NCBI GenBank assembly: GCA_963668325.1
Contig: OY764222.1
Span: forward strand, 2,790,001 to 2,854,000
Length of the DNA: 64,000 bases
Source: MPNP01 sp963668325
GTDB lineage: Bacteria > Pseudomonadota > Alphaproteobacteria > Rhodobacterales > Rhodobacteraceae
Direction of reading: 5' to 3'
Every line of letters begins with the position of its first letter. Positions within the stretch are counted from its first letter, which is position 1. The notes beneath the pieces were generated by a model that made no database searches, was not told the DNA's origin, and was given only the letters and a program-made list of their open reading frames with translations. Below are positions 1-8,350 of the stretch, one piece after another. A program made the translations under genes and the position numbers.

Positions 1-249
1 ACCAATGGGTTCCTCAGATTCCTTTTCAATTTCATGGAGCAAATCAATCGTGTATGCTTGTAACGCTGCCATATTTGGATCCGCATTGATTGGATGAACA
101 CCTCCTGCGGCATGCCATGAGGAACCGGCAGCAAGGACTGATCTTTCAACAAGACAACAATCACTCCAACCGAACTTGGCCAGGTGATATAACACTGAAG
201 TTCCTACCACTCCTCCGCCGATCACTACTACCCTATAATTTTGCTTCAT
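1..249 (-). CDS. FAD-dependent oxidoreductase, dimethylglycine/sarcosine dehydrogenase-like (N-terminal fragment)
   Basis: Only the first 83 codons lie in the window; the gene continues off the left edge. The translation opens with a Rossmann dinucleotide-binding motif, VVVIGGGVVGTSVLYHL, at residues 7-23. It then shows AAGSSWHAAGG (about 41-51), where the Trp-His pair matches the site of covalent flavin attachment in dimethylglycine and sarcosine dehydrogenases. These enzymes oxidatively demethylate N-methylated amines and often use a folate-binding C-terminal domain, which cannot be seen here. The start ATG at 249 is directly in front of the Rossmann fold, as expected. A general DAO-family oxidase is the alternative. 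Confidence 0.8.
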   Translation of the reverse strand, partial: MKQNYRVVVIGGGVVGTSVLYHLAKFGWSDCCLVERSVLAAGSSWHAAGGVHPINADPNMAALQAYTIDLLHEIEKESEEPIG

Positions 250-397
250 TTGTATATGCCCACTAAACCTGAATATTATACTTCTCACCTTTCCTGATTA
301 TGCTGCATAATTTCAACCTAAAACATTCCTGTTTAAAATTAATTGTGGATAATTTTTCACGACCTAAATTCTTGTTAGACAATATTCCAAACCAATC

Positions 398-1039
398 TTG
401 GAAAATATGGACGACCAAACCAACCACAAATTGATCACAATTGTTATTCCTGCTGCTGGTCATTCCTCCAGGATGGGTGGTACGGATAAGCTTACCTTGC
501 CCGTAAACAATTCCACTTTGCTTAGATCAACAGTTCAAAAGGCCTTGGCTTCATTAGCTGGAGAAGTTGTTGTGGTAATTAGAAAAACTCAACAAATAAG
601 AATCAAGGAAATCAACGGTTTGGATGTTAAACTGGTTCACCCCAAAAGCAGGAAAAATGAAATGTCGGTTTCTGTTATATCCGGTTTGAATGCTTCTCAT
701 GCTTCATCTGCTGGTATATTAATCCTTTTACCAGATATGCCCCTGGTAGAGACATCTGACATCAATTTACTTATTGATAAATTTCACCCTGAGAAGATAA
801 TCAGGGCTAGTAATGCAAAGGGAGAACCTGGACACCCGGTTCTTTTTCCCAGAAGATTCTTTTCTGAAATCCACTTAACAACCGGCGATTATGGCCCAAG
901 AGAAGTTATTGCCAATCACAAAAACGTGCTGGAGCTGGTAAAACTGGACAATGAAAGAGCCCTGGTAGATTTGGATACACCGGAAAGTTGGGCTCGTTGG
1001 TTATCTGACCATAACGGTGGTGCGGGCGAAGGGACTTGA
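398..1039 (+). CDS. MobA-like NTP transferase (molybdenum cofactor cytidylyltransferase-type)
   Basis: This 213-residue protein has the nucleotidyltransferase fold of the MobA/MocA group. The nucleotide-binding loop AAGHSSRMGGTDKL lies at about 19-32, the metal-binding LLPDMPLVE at about 110-118, and GEPGHPVLF at about 142-150. The family transfers CMP or GMP to molybdopterin during maturation of xanthine-dehydrogenase-like enzymes; the exact substrate cannot be read from sequence. ATG at 398 and ATG at 407 are both usable starts. No molybdenum enzyme is beside it, so the partner enzyme is unknown. The last 22 bases overlap the 3' end of the convergent tRNA-Leu gene, including its encoded CCA. 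Confidence 0.8.
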   Translation: MENMDDQTNHKLITIVIPAAGHSSRMGGTDKLTLPVNNSTLLRSTVQKALASLAGEVVVVIRKTQQIRIKEINGLDVKLVHPKSRKNEMSVSVISGLNASHASSAGILILLPDMPLVETSDINLLIDKFHPEKIIRASNAKGEPGHPVLFPRRFFSEIHLTTGDYGPREVIANHKNVLELVKLDNERALVDLDTPESWARWLSDHNGGAGEGT

Positions 1040-1308
1040 ACCCCCACTCCCTTCCGGGACACGGATTTTCTTACCAACTACAACTTTCGTTGCCCTTAAA
1101 AGGTTTGTGGTCTGGACTATCCCTTCACCCTAGCAAATCACCTTAGGTGCTGTCCGTCTAGTCTCTACACCTCCCCTAGTATCTAGGGTTTGGCTCGGGA
1201 TTACCATTTCAAAGGCTTCCCCGAATTTGAACAGTTCTACTTTTATGTTTCCAATGAAAGCACTCAAATCCTTAAGTCCGTTGCGTCTACCGATTCCGCC
1301 ACGCCCGC
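1018..1308 (-). tRNA. tRNA-Leu(UAA), interrupted by a group I intron
   Basis: The 5' exon is 1308-1274 and the 3' exon 1069-1018. Joined, they give an 87-nt tRNA with acceptor arms GCGGGCG/CGCCCGC, discriminator A and an encoded CCA. The D-arm GGTAGACGC and the long variable arm are those of a leucine tRNA. The anticodon stem is ACGGA/TCCGT around the loop CTTAAAA, so the anticodon is UAA. The exons are separated between the U at position 34 and A35 by a 204-nt intron (separate entry). Without the intron removed this gene scans poorly and could be missed. Confidence 0.93.
1070..1273 (-). ncRNA. Group I self-splicing intron in tRNA-Leu(UAA)
   Basis: On the minus strand the intron starts after the U of the anticodon and ends in G (complement of 1070), the usual last base of group I introns. 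The core can be read directly: P4 strands UCGGG and CCCGA; the R-type element AGAGACUAGACGG; the S-type element AUAGUCC. P7 pairs GACUA with UAGUC. The 5' exon end ACUU pairs with GAGU at intron positions 9-12 (1265-1262), giving the expected U-G wobble at the splice site. Spacing and core order match the small tRNA-Leu(UAA) introns of cyanobacteria and plastids. No endonuclease ORF is present. Splicing is inferred, not shown. Confidence 0.92.
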
Positions 1309-1420
1309 ATCTATACCATTTGCAGTTATGGTCAATAACCTGAAAGGTTCATTAATGGTTTAATGGATAAATATTCAAGTGGTCTTGGGATTAATCACCA
1401 AAAAATCCCCTGATCAAGAA

Positions 1421-2284
1421 TTATTTCGGTAAGGAGGCTAGGCAAAAGCCCATTACGTGAGGGTAAACCAAATCCTTTCGCCCGAAGGCATATTTCTGTT
1501 CGATGGTTGTGGGCATGAGAATCTGAGGCGAGGCAAACCCAAGGTTTTGCAAATCTGATTCCAATTGCCCCTTATCCATTCTATTTATCCAGGGTTCACC
1601 TTTACTTTTAACAAAATTTTCACATCTCTCAGCCAATGTTTTCCATTCCTGTGGAATTTCCTCAATAGGAAGTAGAAAATCAAAAATGATGGCTGACCCA
1701 GGGGCTAGATGCTCTTTAACAAACGTTAAGGTGCTTAAAAAAGCGTCTCTATTAATATAGTAAGTCACCCCAAACCATGAAATGAGAGACTTTTTTGAAA
1801 AATCAAACTCATTTTTTCTTAATACATCCTCTAATGATTCGGTATTGAGATCCGCTGGGATGAATTTAACATGTGGAAGATTGTGTTTATTGATTTTGGC
1901 AAGTCTGACTTTTTTTTCTGCTTGAGTTACCTCAAGGTCAATTTCAAACACCTTGATACTGGTTGGAAAATCATCTTGATAGGCAAGACTATCATAACCG
2001 GCTCCTAGAATTACAAATTGCTTCAAGCCGGCTTGAGCAAAATCATCAAGGACTTCCCGACAGAATTTGGCTCTTATGATTATTTCCGGGACGATCGGTG
2101 CAAGTTTTCTTAATAAAACCTTTACCATAAACCAATATAAAAATTTGGAATTAGCGACCCGCTTCCAAAAATCACCACACAAATCGACCGCCAATGGATC
2201 AGAGTAGACAGGATTTTCATCCTGCAATGTATGGGTCGCACGAGCTGCGCAAACCAACTCGGCAGTTTTACTTGGCTTTTTCAT
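1421..2284 (-). CDS. Class I SAM-dependent methyltransferase, leucine carboxyl methyltransferase (LCMT/PPM1) family
   Basis: The 287-residue product starts MKKPSKTAELVCAARATHTL, the typical opening of bacterial LCMT-family proteins. The SAM-binding motif I is FVILGAGYDSLAYQ at about 90-103, followed by the acidic EIDLE strand (about 115-119) that contacts the SAM ribose, and ISWFGVTYYI (about 168-177). The eukaryotic relatives methylate a C-terminal leucine carboxylate, but bacterial members methylate mostly unknown small molecules. It stands alone between two tRNA-Leu genes. Length is normal for the family. I cannot name the substrate. Confidence 0.82.
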   Translation of the reverse strand: MKKPSKTAELVCAARATHTLQDENPVYSDPLAVDLCGDFWKRVANSKFLYWFMVKVLLRKLAPIVPEIIIRAKFCREVLDDFAQAGLKQFVILGAGYDSLAYQDDFPTSIKVFEIDLEVTQAEKKVRLAKINKHNLPHVKFIPADLNTESLEDVLRKNEFDFSKKSLISWFGVTYYINRDAFLSTLTFVKEHLAPGSAIIFDFLLPIEEIPQEWKTLAERCENFVKSKGEPWINRMDKGQLESDLQNLGFASPQILMPTTIEQKYAFGRKDLVYPHVMGFCLASLPK

Positions 2285-2352
2285 TACGCTTCAATTGCCA
2301 ATTTTTACAGTTTCGATGTGAATATTAAATTCACTGGCTTGAAATAAATCAA

Positions 2353-2437
2353 TGGTACCCGAGGCGAGACTCGAACTCGCAAGACCGAAGTCGGGGGATT
2401 TTGAGTCCCCTGCGTCTACCAATTCCGCCACTCGGGC
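2353..2437 (-). tRNA. tRNA-Leu(CAA)
   Basis: The minus strand gives a full cloverleaf of 85 nt. The acceptor stem GCCCGAG pairs with CTCGGGT (first pair G-U), and CCA is encoded. The anticodon stem is GGGGA/TCCCC around the loop CTCAAAA, so the anticodon is CAA. The variable arm CGACTTCGGTC is long, as in leucine tRNAs, and the T-arm has GTTCGAGTC. Confidence 0.96.
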
Positions 2438-2496
2438 ATAATAACTTCAATATTATCAATTTAACGTAACTTCAAGGGCAATTTTCGATTACACCC

Positions 2497-3075
2497 TCAG
2501 TTAAACAACCGCCCATAAATATTTGCGAATATGGGGAATACTTCAAGAAAGCCAAGGAGAAGAATCATAATTCTTGCCCGAAGAGTACGAAACCTCATTA
2601 AAAGAATTCCACATAAAATAATACTAAGTATGGCTTCCAAGGGTCCGATAATATTACCATAATGCCCATCGTCCCAATAACTGATTGGACTAGAAAATAT
2701 CCAATCGCTTATAGGCCAAAAATGGGCTCTTCCGTCATCATGGTGAAGCGGAAAATCCAGTATCAGATGTAAAAACCCAGCTAACCCAAAAATTTTAATT
2801 ATCGAATTCTTAAGGTAGTATCCGATAGCGATGAAGATCCCCCAAACAAAAAAGGAATTATCCACTTTAAAAATATCTTGCCATTGGTCGGAAAAGTACA
2901 TCTGACCAAAAACAATTGATGGCGATACATCTTGTAAGAATATGTAGTATATGACTAATACATAAAGGGAGATGTCTGGTGCCAAGGATCCCACAATGGC
3001 TGCGGTATTGATCTTCCATGAATCAGGCTTGGCAAATACAGCAGTACCAATGATCAGATGGGCTTGGGTATTCAA
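2497..3075 (-). CDS. Small polytopic membrane protein, DUF457/YdjM-like (often mislabelled CobQ)
   Basis: The 192-residue product begins MNTQAHLIIGTAVFAKP and carries GSLAPDISLY (about 29-38), then HLILDFPLHHDDGRAHFWP (about 102-120). The pattern of His and Asp residues next to membrane segments resembles the YdjM/DUF457 putative metal-dependent hydrolases. About five hydrophobic segments are visible, the last near the C terminus. Similar alphaproteobacterial proteins are sometimes labelled cobalamin biosynthesis CobQ, but nothing here resembles a cobyric acid synthase. Function is unknown. It is a single gene, divergent from the YqaA-dsbB pair. Confidence 0.6.
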   Translation of the reverse strand: MNTQAHLIIGTAVFAKPDSWKINTAAIVGSLAPDISLYVLVIYYIFLQDVSPSIVFGQMYFSDQWQDIFKVDNSFFVWGIFIAIGYYLKNSIIKIFGLAGFLHLILDFPLHHDDGRAHFWPISDWIFSSPISYWDDGHYGNIIGPLEAILSIILCGILLMRFRTLRARIMILLLGFLEVFPIFANIYGRLFN

Positions 3076-3211
3076 GATATTAATCCAAAAAGATTTTCAA
3101 AAAGTTTTTTTATCGTAAGGTAATTTGAACAGAAACAAACCTCTAACATTTTTTTGAACGAATAGAATCAGTATCTGTCATATTTATCCCCATTCTAAAT
3201 AATGGTTAATA

Positions 3212-3787
3212 ATGAAAAATCTGTACTACAAGGTTAAGGAATTGGCAGGGTCAAGATACGCCCTATGGATATTGGCACTGGTCAGTTTTTTTGAAAGCTC
3301 AGTTTTCCCGATACCACCAGATGTAATGTTAATTCCAATGATTCTCTCTTACCCTTCCAGAGCCTTTCTGTTTGCTGGAGTTTGTTTGATTGCATCGGTT
3401 TTAGGAGGTATTGGCGGCTATTTCATCGGTGCCTTTCTTTTTGAGGAAATCGGCCGACCTATCCTGAGCACTCTTGCTAAGGAGGAAAATTTCAGTCAAT
3501 TCGCCGAACACTATAATAATTACGGAAGCTGGGCAGTTATCATCGCTGGAATAACTCCCTTCCCATATAAAGTTATTACTATCCTCTCTGGTTTTACCGG
3601 TTTGAATTTTATGGTTTTTGTAATTTGTAGCATACTGGCTAGAGGGTTAAGGTTTTACCTGGTTGCTTTACTGCTTTGGAAGTTCGGCGATAGAATTAGA
3701 GAATTTGTCGAAGAAAGATTGGGCTTTTTTTCAATCTTATTTGTAATTGTACTGATTGGTTCATTTGTTTTGGTAAGCCTATTATGA
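3212..3787 (+). CDS. YqaA/DedA-family inner membrane protein (SNARE-associated domain)
   Basis: A 191-residue integral membrane protein. The N-terminal part has LALVSFFESSVFPIPPDVML, typical of the DedA superfamily, in which FFE...PIPPD marks a re-entrant loop. GGIGGYFIGAFLFEEIG (about 65-81) and ITPFPYKVITILSGF (about 113-127) are the other conserved blocks of the YqaA branch. DedA proteins act in lipid flipping or membrane homeostasis; the cargo of this branch is not established. It overlaps the dsbB start by 4 nt (ATGA), so the two are probably co-translated. Confidence 0.85.
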   Translation: MKNLYYKVKELAGSRYALWILALVSFFESSVFPIPPDVMLIPMILSYPSRAFLFAGVCLIASVLGGIGGYFIGAFLFEEIGRPILSTLAKEENFSQFAEHYNNYGSWAVIIAGITPFPYKVITILSGFTGLNFMVFVICSILARGLRFYLVALLLWKFGDRIREFVEERLGFFSILFVIVLIGSFVLVSLL

Positions 3788-4251
3788 GTACCATATTAAG
3801 ATATTCCCATCATGTGGCTGCGTTGGGGTCTATCTGTTTGCTAATTGGAGCCTTTGGTTTTCAAGAACTCATGGGGTTGGAACCCTGTCAGCTTTGCATC
3901 TGGCAAAGATGGCCCCATGCCTTAATTCCAGTGATCTATATTTTTTCCTTTGTTATTCCTCATCAAATCTGGTTTCTACTTGGGTCCCTGATTATGTTCG
4001 CTAGTTCTTTATTGGCGGGATTTCATGTTGGAGTGGAACAGAAATGGTGGGAGGGTCTGGCAAGTTGTAGCTCAACATCCGAATCACTATCGACCGGATC
4101 AATTCTGGATTTTTCGGAAGAAATTTCAGTGGTCATGTGTGATGAGATTGTATGGAGTTTTATGTCTCTCTCCATGGCCGGGTGGAATGCTGTTTTCTCC
4201 TTGCTCCTTGTTATCCTCTGGCTCTATGCACTTAGGACTCACCAAACCTGA
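3784..4251 (+). CDS. dsbB: Disulfide bond formation protein DsbB
   Basis: DsbB reoxidises periplasmic DsbA and passes electrons to ubiquinone in the inner membrane. The 155-residue protein has four predicted membrane segments. The first periplasmic redox pair is in EPCQLCIWQRWPH (about 34-46), where the CxxC plus Gln-Arg-Trp-Pro block is diagnostic. The second periplasmic loop holds Cys in ASCSST (near residue 94) and in VVMCDE (near 118), matching the second redox pair. A DsbA-like protein that could be its partner is encoded at 41469. The gene is translationally coupled to the YqaA gene upstream. Confidence 0.92.
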   Translation: MSTILRYSHHVAALGSICLLIGAFGFQELMGLEPCQLCIWQRWPHALIPVIYIFSFVIPHQIWFLLGSLIMFASSLLAGFHVGVEQKWWEGLASCSSTSESLSTGSILDFSEEISVVMCDEIVWSFMSLSMAGWNAVFSLLLVILWLYALRTHQT

Positions 4252-4364
4252 GTGCCTTTTGATTTAAACCATACTCTGGTTGGGTTCTATCAAATCATTT
4301 GTAAGTTTGGACTGATTAGCTAGAATAAGAAGTTCAAATTCAAAATTACGACAGGAGTATGTTT

Positions 4365-6035
4365 ATGAATAACATAGAAGAAAAATTTCCAACTGCTGTG
4401 CATATGTATGCAAAGGAATGCCTTGATGGCAAGCTGTCACGGCGAGAATTCCTAACACGTGCAACCGCTTTGGGTGCGACATCAGCAACTGCTTACAGTT
4501 TAATTGGTCTTTCTGCTCCTCAGGCTGAAACCATGGCTGTTCAACAGGGAGGTACAGTACGTATCCAAATGAATGTGCGGGCTCTCAAGGATCCCCGAAC
4601 ATATGATTGGTCAGAAATGGCTAATTTTACCCGAGGTTGGCTTGAATACCTGGTCCAGTTAAACGCTGATGGGTCAATTGAAGGAAGGCTTTTGGAGAGT
4701 TGGAGCGCTAATGAAGATGCTACCCAAATTACCTTGAATGTGCGTAAAGGCGTAAAGTGGAATAATGGTGATGATTTCACCGCCCATGATGTTGCCAGAA
4801 ATATTGCAGGATGGTGTGAAAATGAGGTTCCAGGTAATTCAATGGCTGGTCGAATGGGAACCCTGATTGATTCTGAAACTAAAGTCGCCAGAGATGGTGC
4901 TATAGTTGTCATAGATGATCATACTGTTCAATTGAATCCCTCGCAGTCAGATATAACCCTGATTGTCGGGATGCTTGATTATCCCGGAGCGATTGTACAT
5001 TCATCGCATGATCCAGCTACAATGCTTGATAATCCAATTGGTACCGGACCCTACCTGCCTGAATCCTTTGAAGTAGGGGTAAAGGGTGTTTTAGTAAGGA
5101 ACAATGATCACGATTGGTGGGATGCAGGCAATGGTGCTTATATGGACCGAATAGAGTTTCTTGATTATGGCACAGATTTTTCAGCCCATGTGGCAGGTGC
5201 CGAAGCGGATGAGTTTGATATGTGTTATCAAGCCACCGGTGAATTTATCGAACTTTACGAAACCCTTGATGGGTGGTCCAGGTCTGCCGTCGGTACAAAT
5301 GCAACAGTGGTTTGTCGTGCCCGACAGGACGGTTTGGTCGATATGGAAGATGGATCCCAGGTTCAGCCCTATGCGGATGTGAGAGTTCGAACTGCCTTTG
5401 CCAAGGCCGTGGATAATGCCATTTGCCTGGAGCTGGGTTTTAACAACAATGGAGGTTTGGCTGAAAACCACCATGTGTCTCCAACTCATCCCGAGTACGC
5501 GGCACTTCCACCATTGACTGTTGATAAAGACCTTGCCAGATCAATGATTGAAGAAGCCGGCATGCTTGATTATGAACATGAGTTGATTTCCATTGATACC
5601 GGATGGATCAGTGCTACAGCCGACTCAATTGCTGCCCAGATGCGAGAAGCTGGCATTACTGTCAAGCGAACAAATCTTCCAGGTGGTACTTTCTGGGACG
5701 ATTGGCAGACTCACTTGTTCAGCATGACAGAGTGGAATCCTAGGCCGCTGGGAGTTCAGATTTATGTTCTGGCTTACCGTTCCGATGGTGTCTGGAATGA
5801 AACTGCTTTCGCCAGTGAAGAATTTGATACCCTTCTAGATAAGGCATTGACCTTGAGCAATGCTGAGGAGCGTAGTGAAGTGATGGCACGCCTGGAAGCC
5901 ATTATGCAGGAAGAAGGTGTACTTATCCAACCCTATTGGAGGAATCTGAATCGTTTCCACAAATCCAATCTGGTTGGTGCCGATATGCATCCTCAGTTTG
6001 AAATTCACAGTTTCAAAATTGGATGGGCAGCATAA
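4365..6035 (+). CDS. Tat-exported ABC transporter substrate-binding protein, family 5 (peptide/opine type)
   Basis: This is the periplasmic binding component of the importer encoded by the next three genes. Near the N terminus LSRREFLTRATALG is a twin-arginine signal followed by a hydrophobic stretch and a cleavage-like APQAETMA. The mature part is a family 5 solute-binding protein: WKNNGDDFTA-type motif (seen as VKWNNGDDFTAHDVARN), GTGPYLPESF and a C-terminal LEAIMQEEGVLIQPYWRN. ATG 4359 also exists, but AGGAG at 4353-4357 sits 7 nt before ATG 4365, which I prefer. The ligand (dipeptide, opine, other) cannot be deduced. Confidence 0.87.
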   Translation: MNNIEEKFPTAVHMYAKECLDGKLSRREFLTRATALGATSATAYSLIGLSAPQAETMAVQQGGTVRIQMNVRALKDPRTYDWSEMANFTRGWLEYLVQLNADGSIEGRLLESWSANEDATQITLNVRKGVKWNNGDDFTAHDVARNIAGWCENEVPGNSMAGRMGTLIDSETKVARDGAIVVIDDHTVQLNPSQSDITLIVGMLDYPGAIVHSSHDPATMLDNPIGTGPYLPESFEVGVKGVLVRNNDHDWWDAGNGAYMDRIEFLDYGTDFSAHVAGAEADEFDMCYQATGEFIELYETLDGWSRSAVGTNATVVCRARQDGLVDMEDGSQVQPYADVRVRTAFAKAVDNAICLELGFNNNGGLAENHHVSPTHPEYAALPPLTVDKDLARSMIEEAGMLDYEHELISIDTGWISATADSIAAQMREAGITVKRTNLPGGTFWDDWQTHLFSMTEWNPRPLGVQIYVLAYRSDGVWNETAFASEEFDTLLDKALTLSNAEERSEVMARLEAIMQEEGVLIQPYWRNLNRFHKSNLVGADMHPQFEIHSFKIGWAA

Positions 6036-6058
6036 TTCAATTATCACAATGAATTGAT

Positions 6059-6086
6059 TGAACGGAGAGGGAAACCCCTCCGTTCA
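6059..6086 (+). terminator. Intercistronic hairpin after the binding-protein gene
   Basis: TGAACGGAG and CTCCGTTCA form a 9-bp stem, extended by GGG/CCC across a single bulged A with an AAA loop. It lies in the 101-bp gap between the binding-protein gene and the first permease and lacks a strong U-tract. It probably causes partial termination or protects the upstream mRNA, which would raise binding protein over permease. Confidence 0.6.
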
Positions 6087-6136
6087 CCTTATTTCATAAT
6101 AATTTCACGACAATATTTACGGATTAATTTTTTATA

Positions 6137-7183
6137 ATGTTCAGGTTTATAATTAAGCGATTGGGTATTACTGCCCTATCAGTGTTATGCCTGACATTTG
6201 TGGTTTTTATCCTAACCAACCTTGATGGCAATCTCGTTAAACTAGCCAAATTCCTTGGTAGTCAGAGAATGTCGGCTGAACAAGTCGATACATGGCTTGA
6301 TCTGAATGGGTTTAATCAACCAGATATTGTTCGGTATGGCGAATGGTTGGGGGTCCTGCCTTCCTACCAGTTGGTTCAGGATGACGGTCAGATACTAGGT
6401 CGTTGTTCCCGACCCGGTGTTTCCCTGGAGGATACGCCAAAATTCTGTGGAATTTTTCAAGGGAATTGGGGATGGTCGGTAATTTTCAGGGAAGAAGTCC
6501 ATTCCATTATCTTTAAGCGTCTGGCGCTATCAGGATGGCTGATGCTCTATGTGATGCTAATAATGGTGCCTGTTGCTTTGGTCATAGGAATATTGGCCGG
6601 CATGCGCGAAGGAACCAAAACAGATCGAACTCTCTCAACTTTTTCAATAATTACCACGGCAACCCCGGAGTATGTCTCTGGCGTATTGCTGGTAGCCTTT
6701 TTTGCAAGCCGGGCGGTTGGCCTTCAATGGTTTAAGGGATCAGCTGCTTCCGCAATGGACGACATTACTTTCGAGAACTTTACCCTTCCAGTAGCCACGA
6801 TGGCTCTTTATGGCATGGGATACATCGCTCGAATGACCAGAGCTTCAATGGCCGAGGTCATGACTTCCCAATATGTCAGAACTGCTCGCTTGAAAGGGGT
6901 AAGCTTTCCAGCGATTGTATTAAAGCATGCACTCAGGAACGCCCTGATCGCCCCTTTTACAGTAATAATGCTACAGTTTCCATGGTTGCTTACAGGTGTG
7001 GTTATTGTCGAGACCCTTTTCAATTACAAGGGCTTTGGCTGGACACTTGTGCAGGCAGCCTCCAACAATGACATCAACCTTCTATTGGGATGCTCTATTA
7101 TTGCGGTTGTAGTGGTGTTAATTACCCAGTTGATTTCAGACATTGGCTATGTCTTCCTGAATCCAAGAATTAGGGTCAGTTAG
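6137..7183 (+). CDS. Peptide-type ABC transporter permease (DppB/OppB-like)
   Basis: The 348-residue inner-membrane permease has an N-terminal membrane helix (MFRFIIKRLGITALSVLCL) and a long periplasmic segment, as usual for DppB-type permeases. The cytoplasmic EAA loop that contacts the ATPase is RTARLKGVSFPAIVLKHALR at about 249-268. The C-terminal half has ETLFNYKGFGWTLVQAA, conserved in this family. The periplasmic region (about residues 85-115, containing GRCSRPG) is somewhat longer than in E. coli DppB. It follows the binding-protein gene after a hairpin and is 7 nt from the second permease gene. Confidence 0.88.
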   Translation: MFRFIIKRLGITALSVLCLTFVVFILTNLDGNLVKLAKFLGSQRMSAEQVDTWLDLNGFNQPDIVRYGEWLGVLPSYQLVQDDGQILGRCSRPGVSLEDTPKFCGIFQGNWGWSVIFREEVHSIIFKRLALSGWLMLYVMLIMVPVALVIGILAGMREGTKTDRTLSTFSIITTATPEYVSGVLLVAFFASRAVGLQWFKGSAASAMDDITFENFTLPVATMALYGMGYIARMTRASMAEVMTSQYVRTARLKGVSFPAIVLKHALRNALIAPFTVIMLQFPWLLTGVVIVETLFNYKGFGWTLVQAASNNDINLLLGCSIIAVVVVLITQLISDIGYVFLNPRIRVS

Positions 7184-7190
7184 GTTAAAC

Positions 7191-8345
7191 ATGGAACCAC
7201 TGTCCGCTTGGGGAATTTTTAGCCAGATAATTGTGCAGTTTTGGCCTGTCTGGCTTGCTCTGATTGTCTTCTATATTGCTTCATATCTAACCAAATCTCA
7301 TACTGGACTCTACGGCAAACTCTTCGATAGTCCTATTGGGTTGATCGGTCTTGGGCTGGTTATGTTTTGGGTATTCACGGCTCTGTTTGCTGATTTGATA
7401 ATTACCTTTGATCCCTATGCCCAAATATCAGGCATGAAGAATAAAATCCCGGGAACACCTGTTCGAGGACTAGAAGGTGAGCATTACCTCCTAGGTGGAG
7501 ACCGCTTGGCACGGGATGTTTTTTCACGTGTGGTCATGGGAAGTCGGAGCGTATTAACCATCGCACCGGCAGCAACCATGTTTGCATTTATGGTTGGTAT
7601 TATGCTCGGTCTGGTGGCGGGTTATTTACCAGGTAAGTTTGATACCTCGGTCAGTTTCCTGGCTAATCTTGTGTTGGCTTTTCCAGTCATCCTCCTTTTT
7701 TATCTCATGGTTTCACCCGCAATTCAGGACACCGGCTTACCCACAATTCTAGCCGCAGTGATGTTCCTTTTTCCAGTCGCGTTTTTTGCAGTTCTGGTCA
7801 ATTCAAGGCTTTATACACAACCCATGAAAAGAAACATTATTGTAGGTTTGATTCTGGTTATTGGCTTCTGGATTTATATCGGTCTTGCCTTTGATAGAGA
7901 TCCCTTTGGGGTATTCAGCATGGACCCGAATCTCCTGAATGTTTTTGTATCGGTGGTATTCGCAAATTCACCAACAATATTCAGGATTGTCAGAAGCCTG
8001 GCATTGGAAATAAAGACCCGGGATTATGTCGCGGCTGCTCAAACCAGAGGAGAAGGTACATGGTATATTCTACTTTGGGAAATCCTGCCAAATGCCAGAG
8101 GCCCCCTCATTGTGGATTTTTGTTTACGAATCGGGTACACAACCATCCTGTTGGGAACCCTGGGATTTTTTGGCCTTGGAGTTTCTCCAGAAAGCCCGGA
8201 TTGGGGTTCAACCATTAATGAGGGTCGTAAGGTTTTGACTCTATATCCACATGGTGCTGTTCCACCAGCGCTGTCACTTATGAGTCTGGTTCTGGGACTT
8301 AACCTGCTGGCTGATGGACTAAGGGAGCAATCGCTAAAGGACTAA
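7191..8345 (+). CDS. Peptide-type ABC transporter permease (DppC/OppC-like)
   Basis: The 384-residue second permease has the family hallmarks LLGGDRLARDVFSRVVMGSR (about 101-120) and an EAA loop YVAAAQTRGEGTWYILLWEI (about 279-298), followed by GFFGLGVSPESPDWG. It is longer than typical DppC (about 300). The extra length is an N-terminal membrane segment before residue 50 and an inserted hydrophobic stretch at about 205-235, so there may be additional transmembrane helices. It lies 7 nt after the first permease and 5 nt before the ATPase gene, a tight operon. Confidence 0.86.
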   Translation: MEPLSAWGIFSQIIVQFWPVWLALIVFYIASYLTKSHTGLYGKLFDSPIGLIGLGLVMFWVFTALFADLIITFDPYAQISGMKNKIPGTPVRGLEGEHYLLGGDRLARDVFSRVVMGSRSVLTIAPAATMFAFMVGIMLGLVAGYLPGKFDTSVSFLANLVLAFPVILLFYLMVSPAIQDTGLPTILAAVMFLFPVAFFAVLVNSRLYTQPMKRNIIVGLILVIGFWIYIGLAFDRDPFGVFSMDPNLLNVFVSVVFANSPTIFRIVRSLALEIKTRDYVAAAQTRGEGTWYILLWEILPNARGPLIVDFCLRIGYTTILLGTLGFFGLGVSPESPDWGSTINEGRKVLTLYPHGAVPPALSLMSLVLGLNLLADGLREQSLKD

Positions 8346-8350
8346 GGGTT

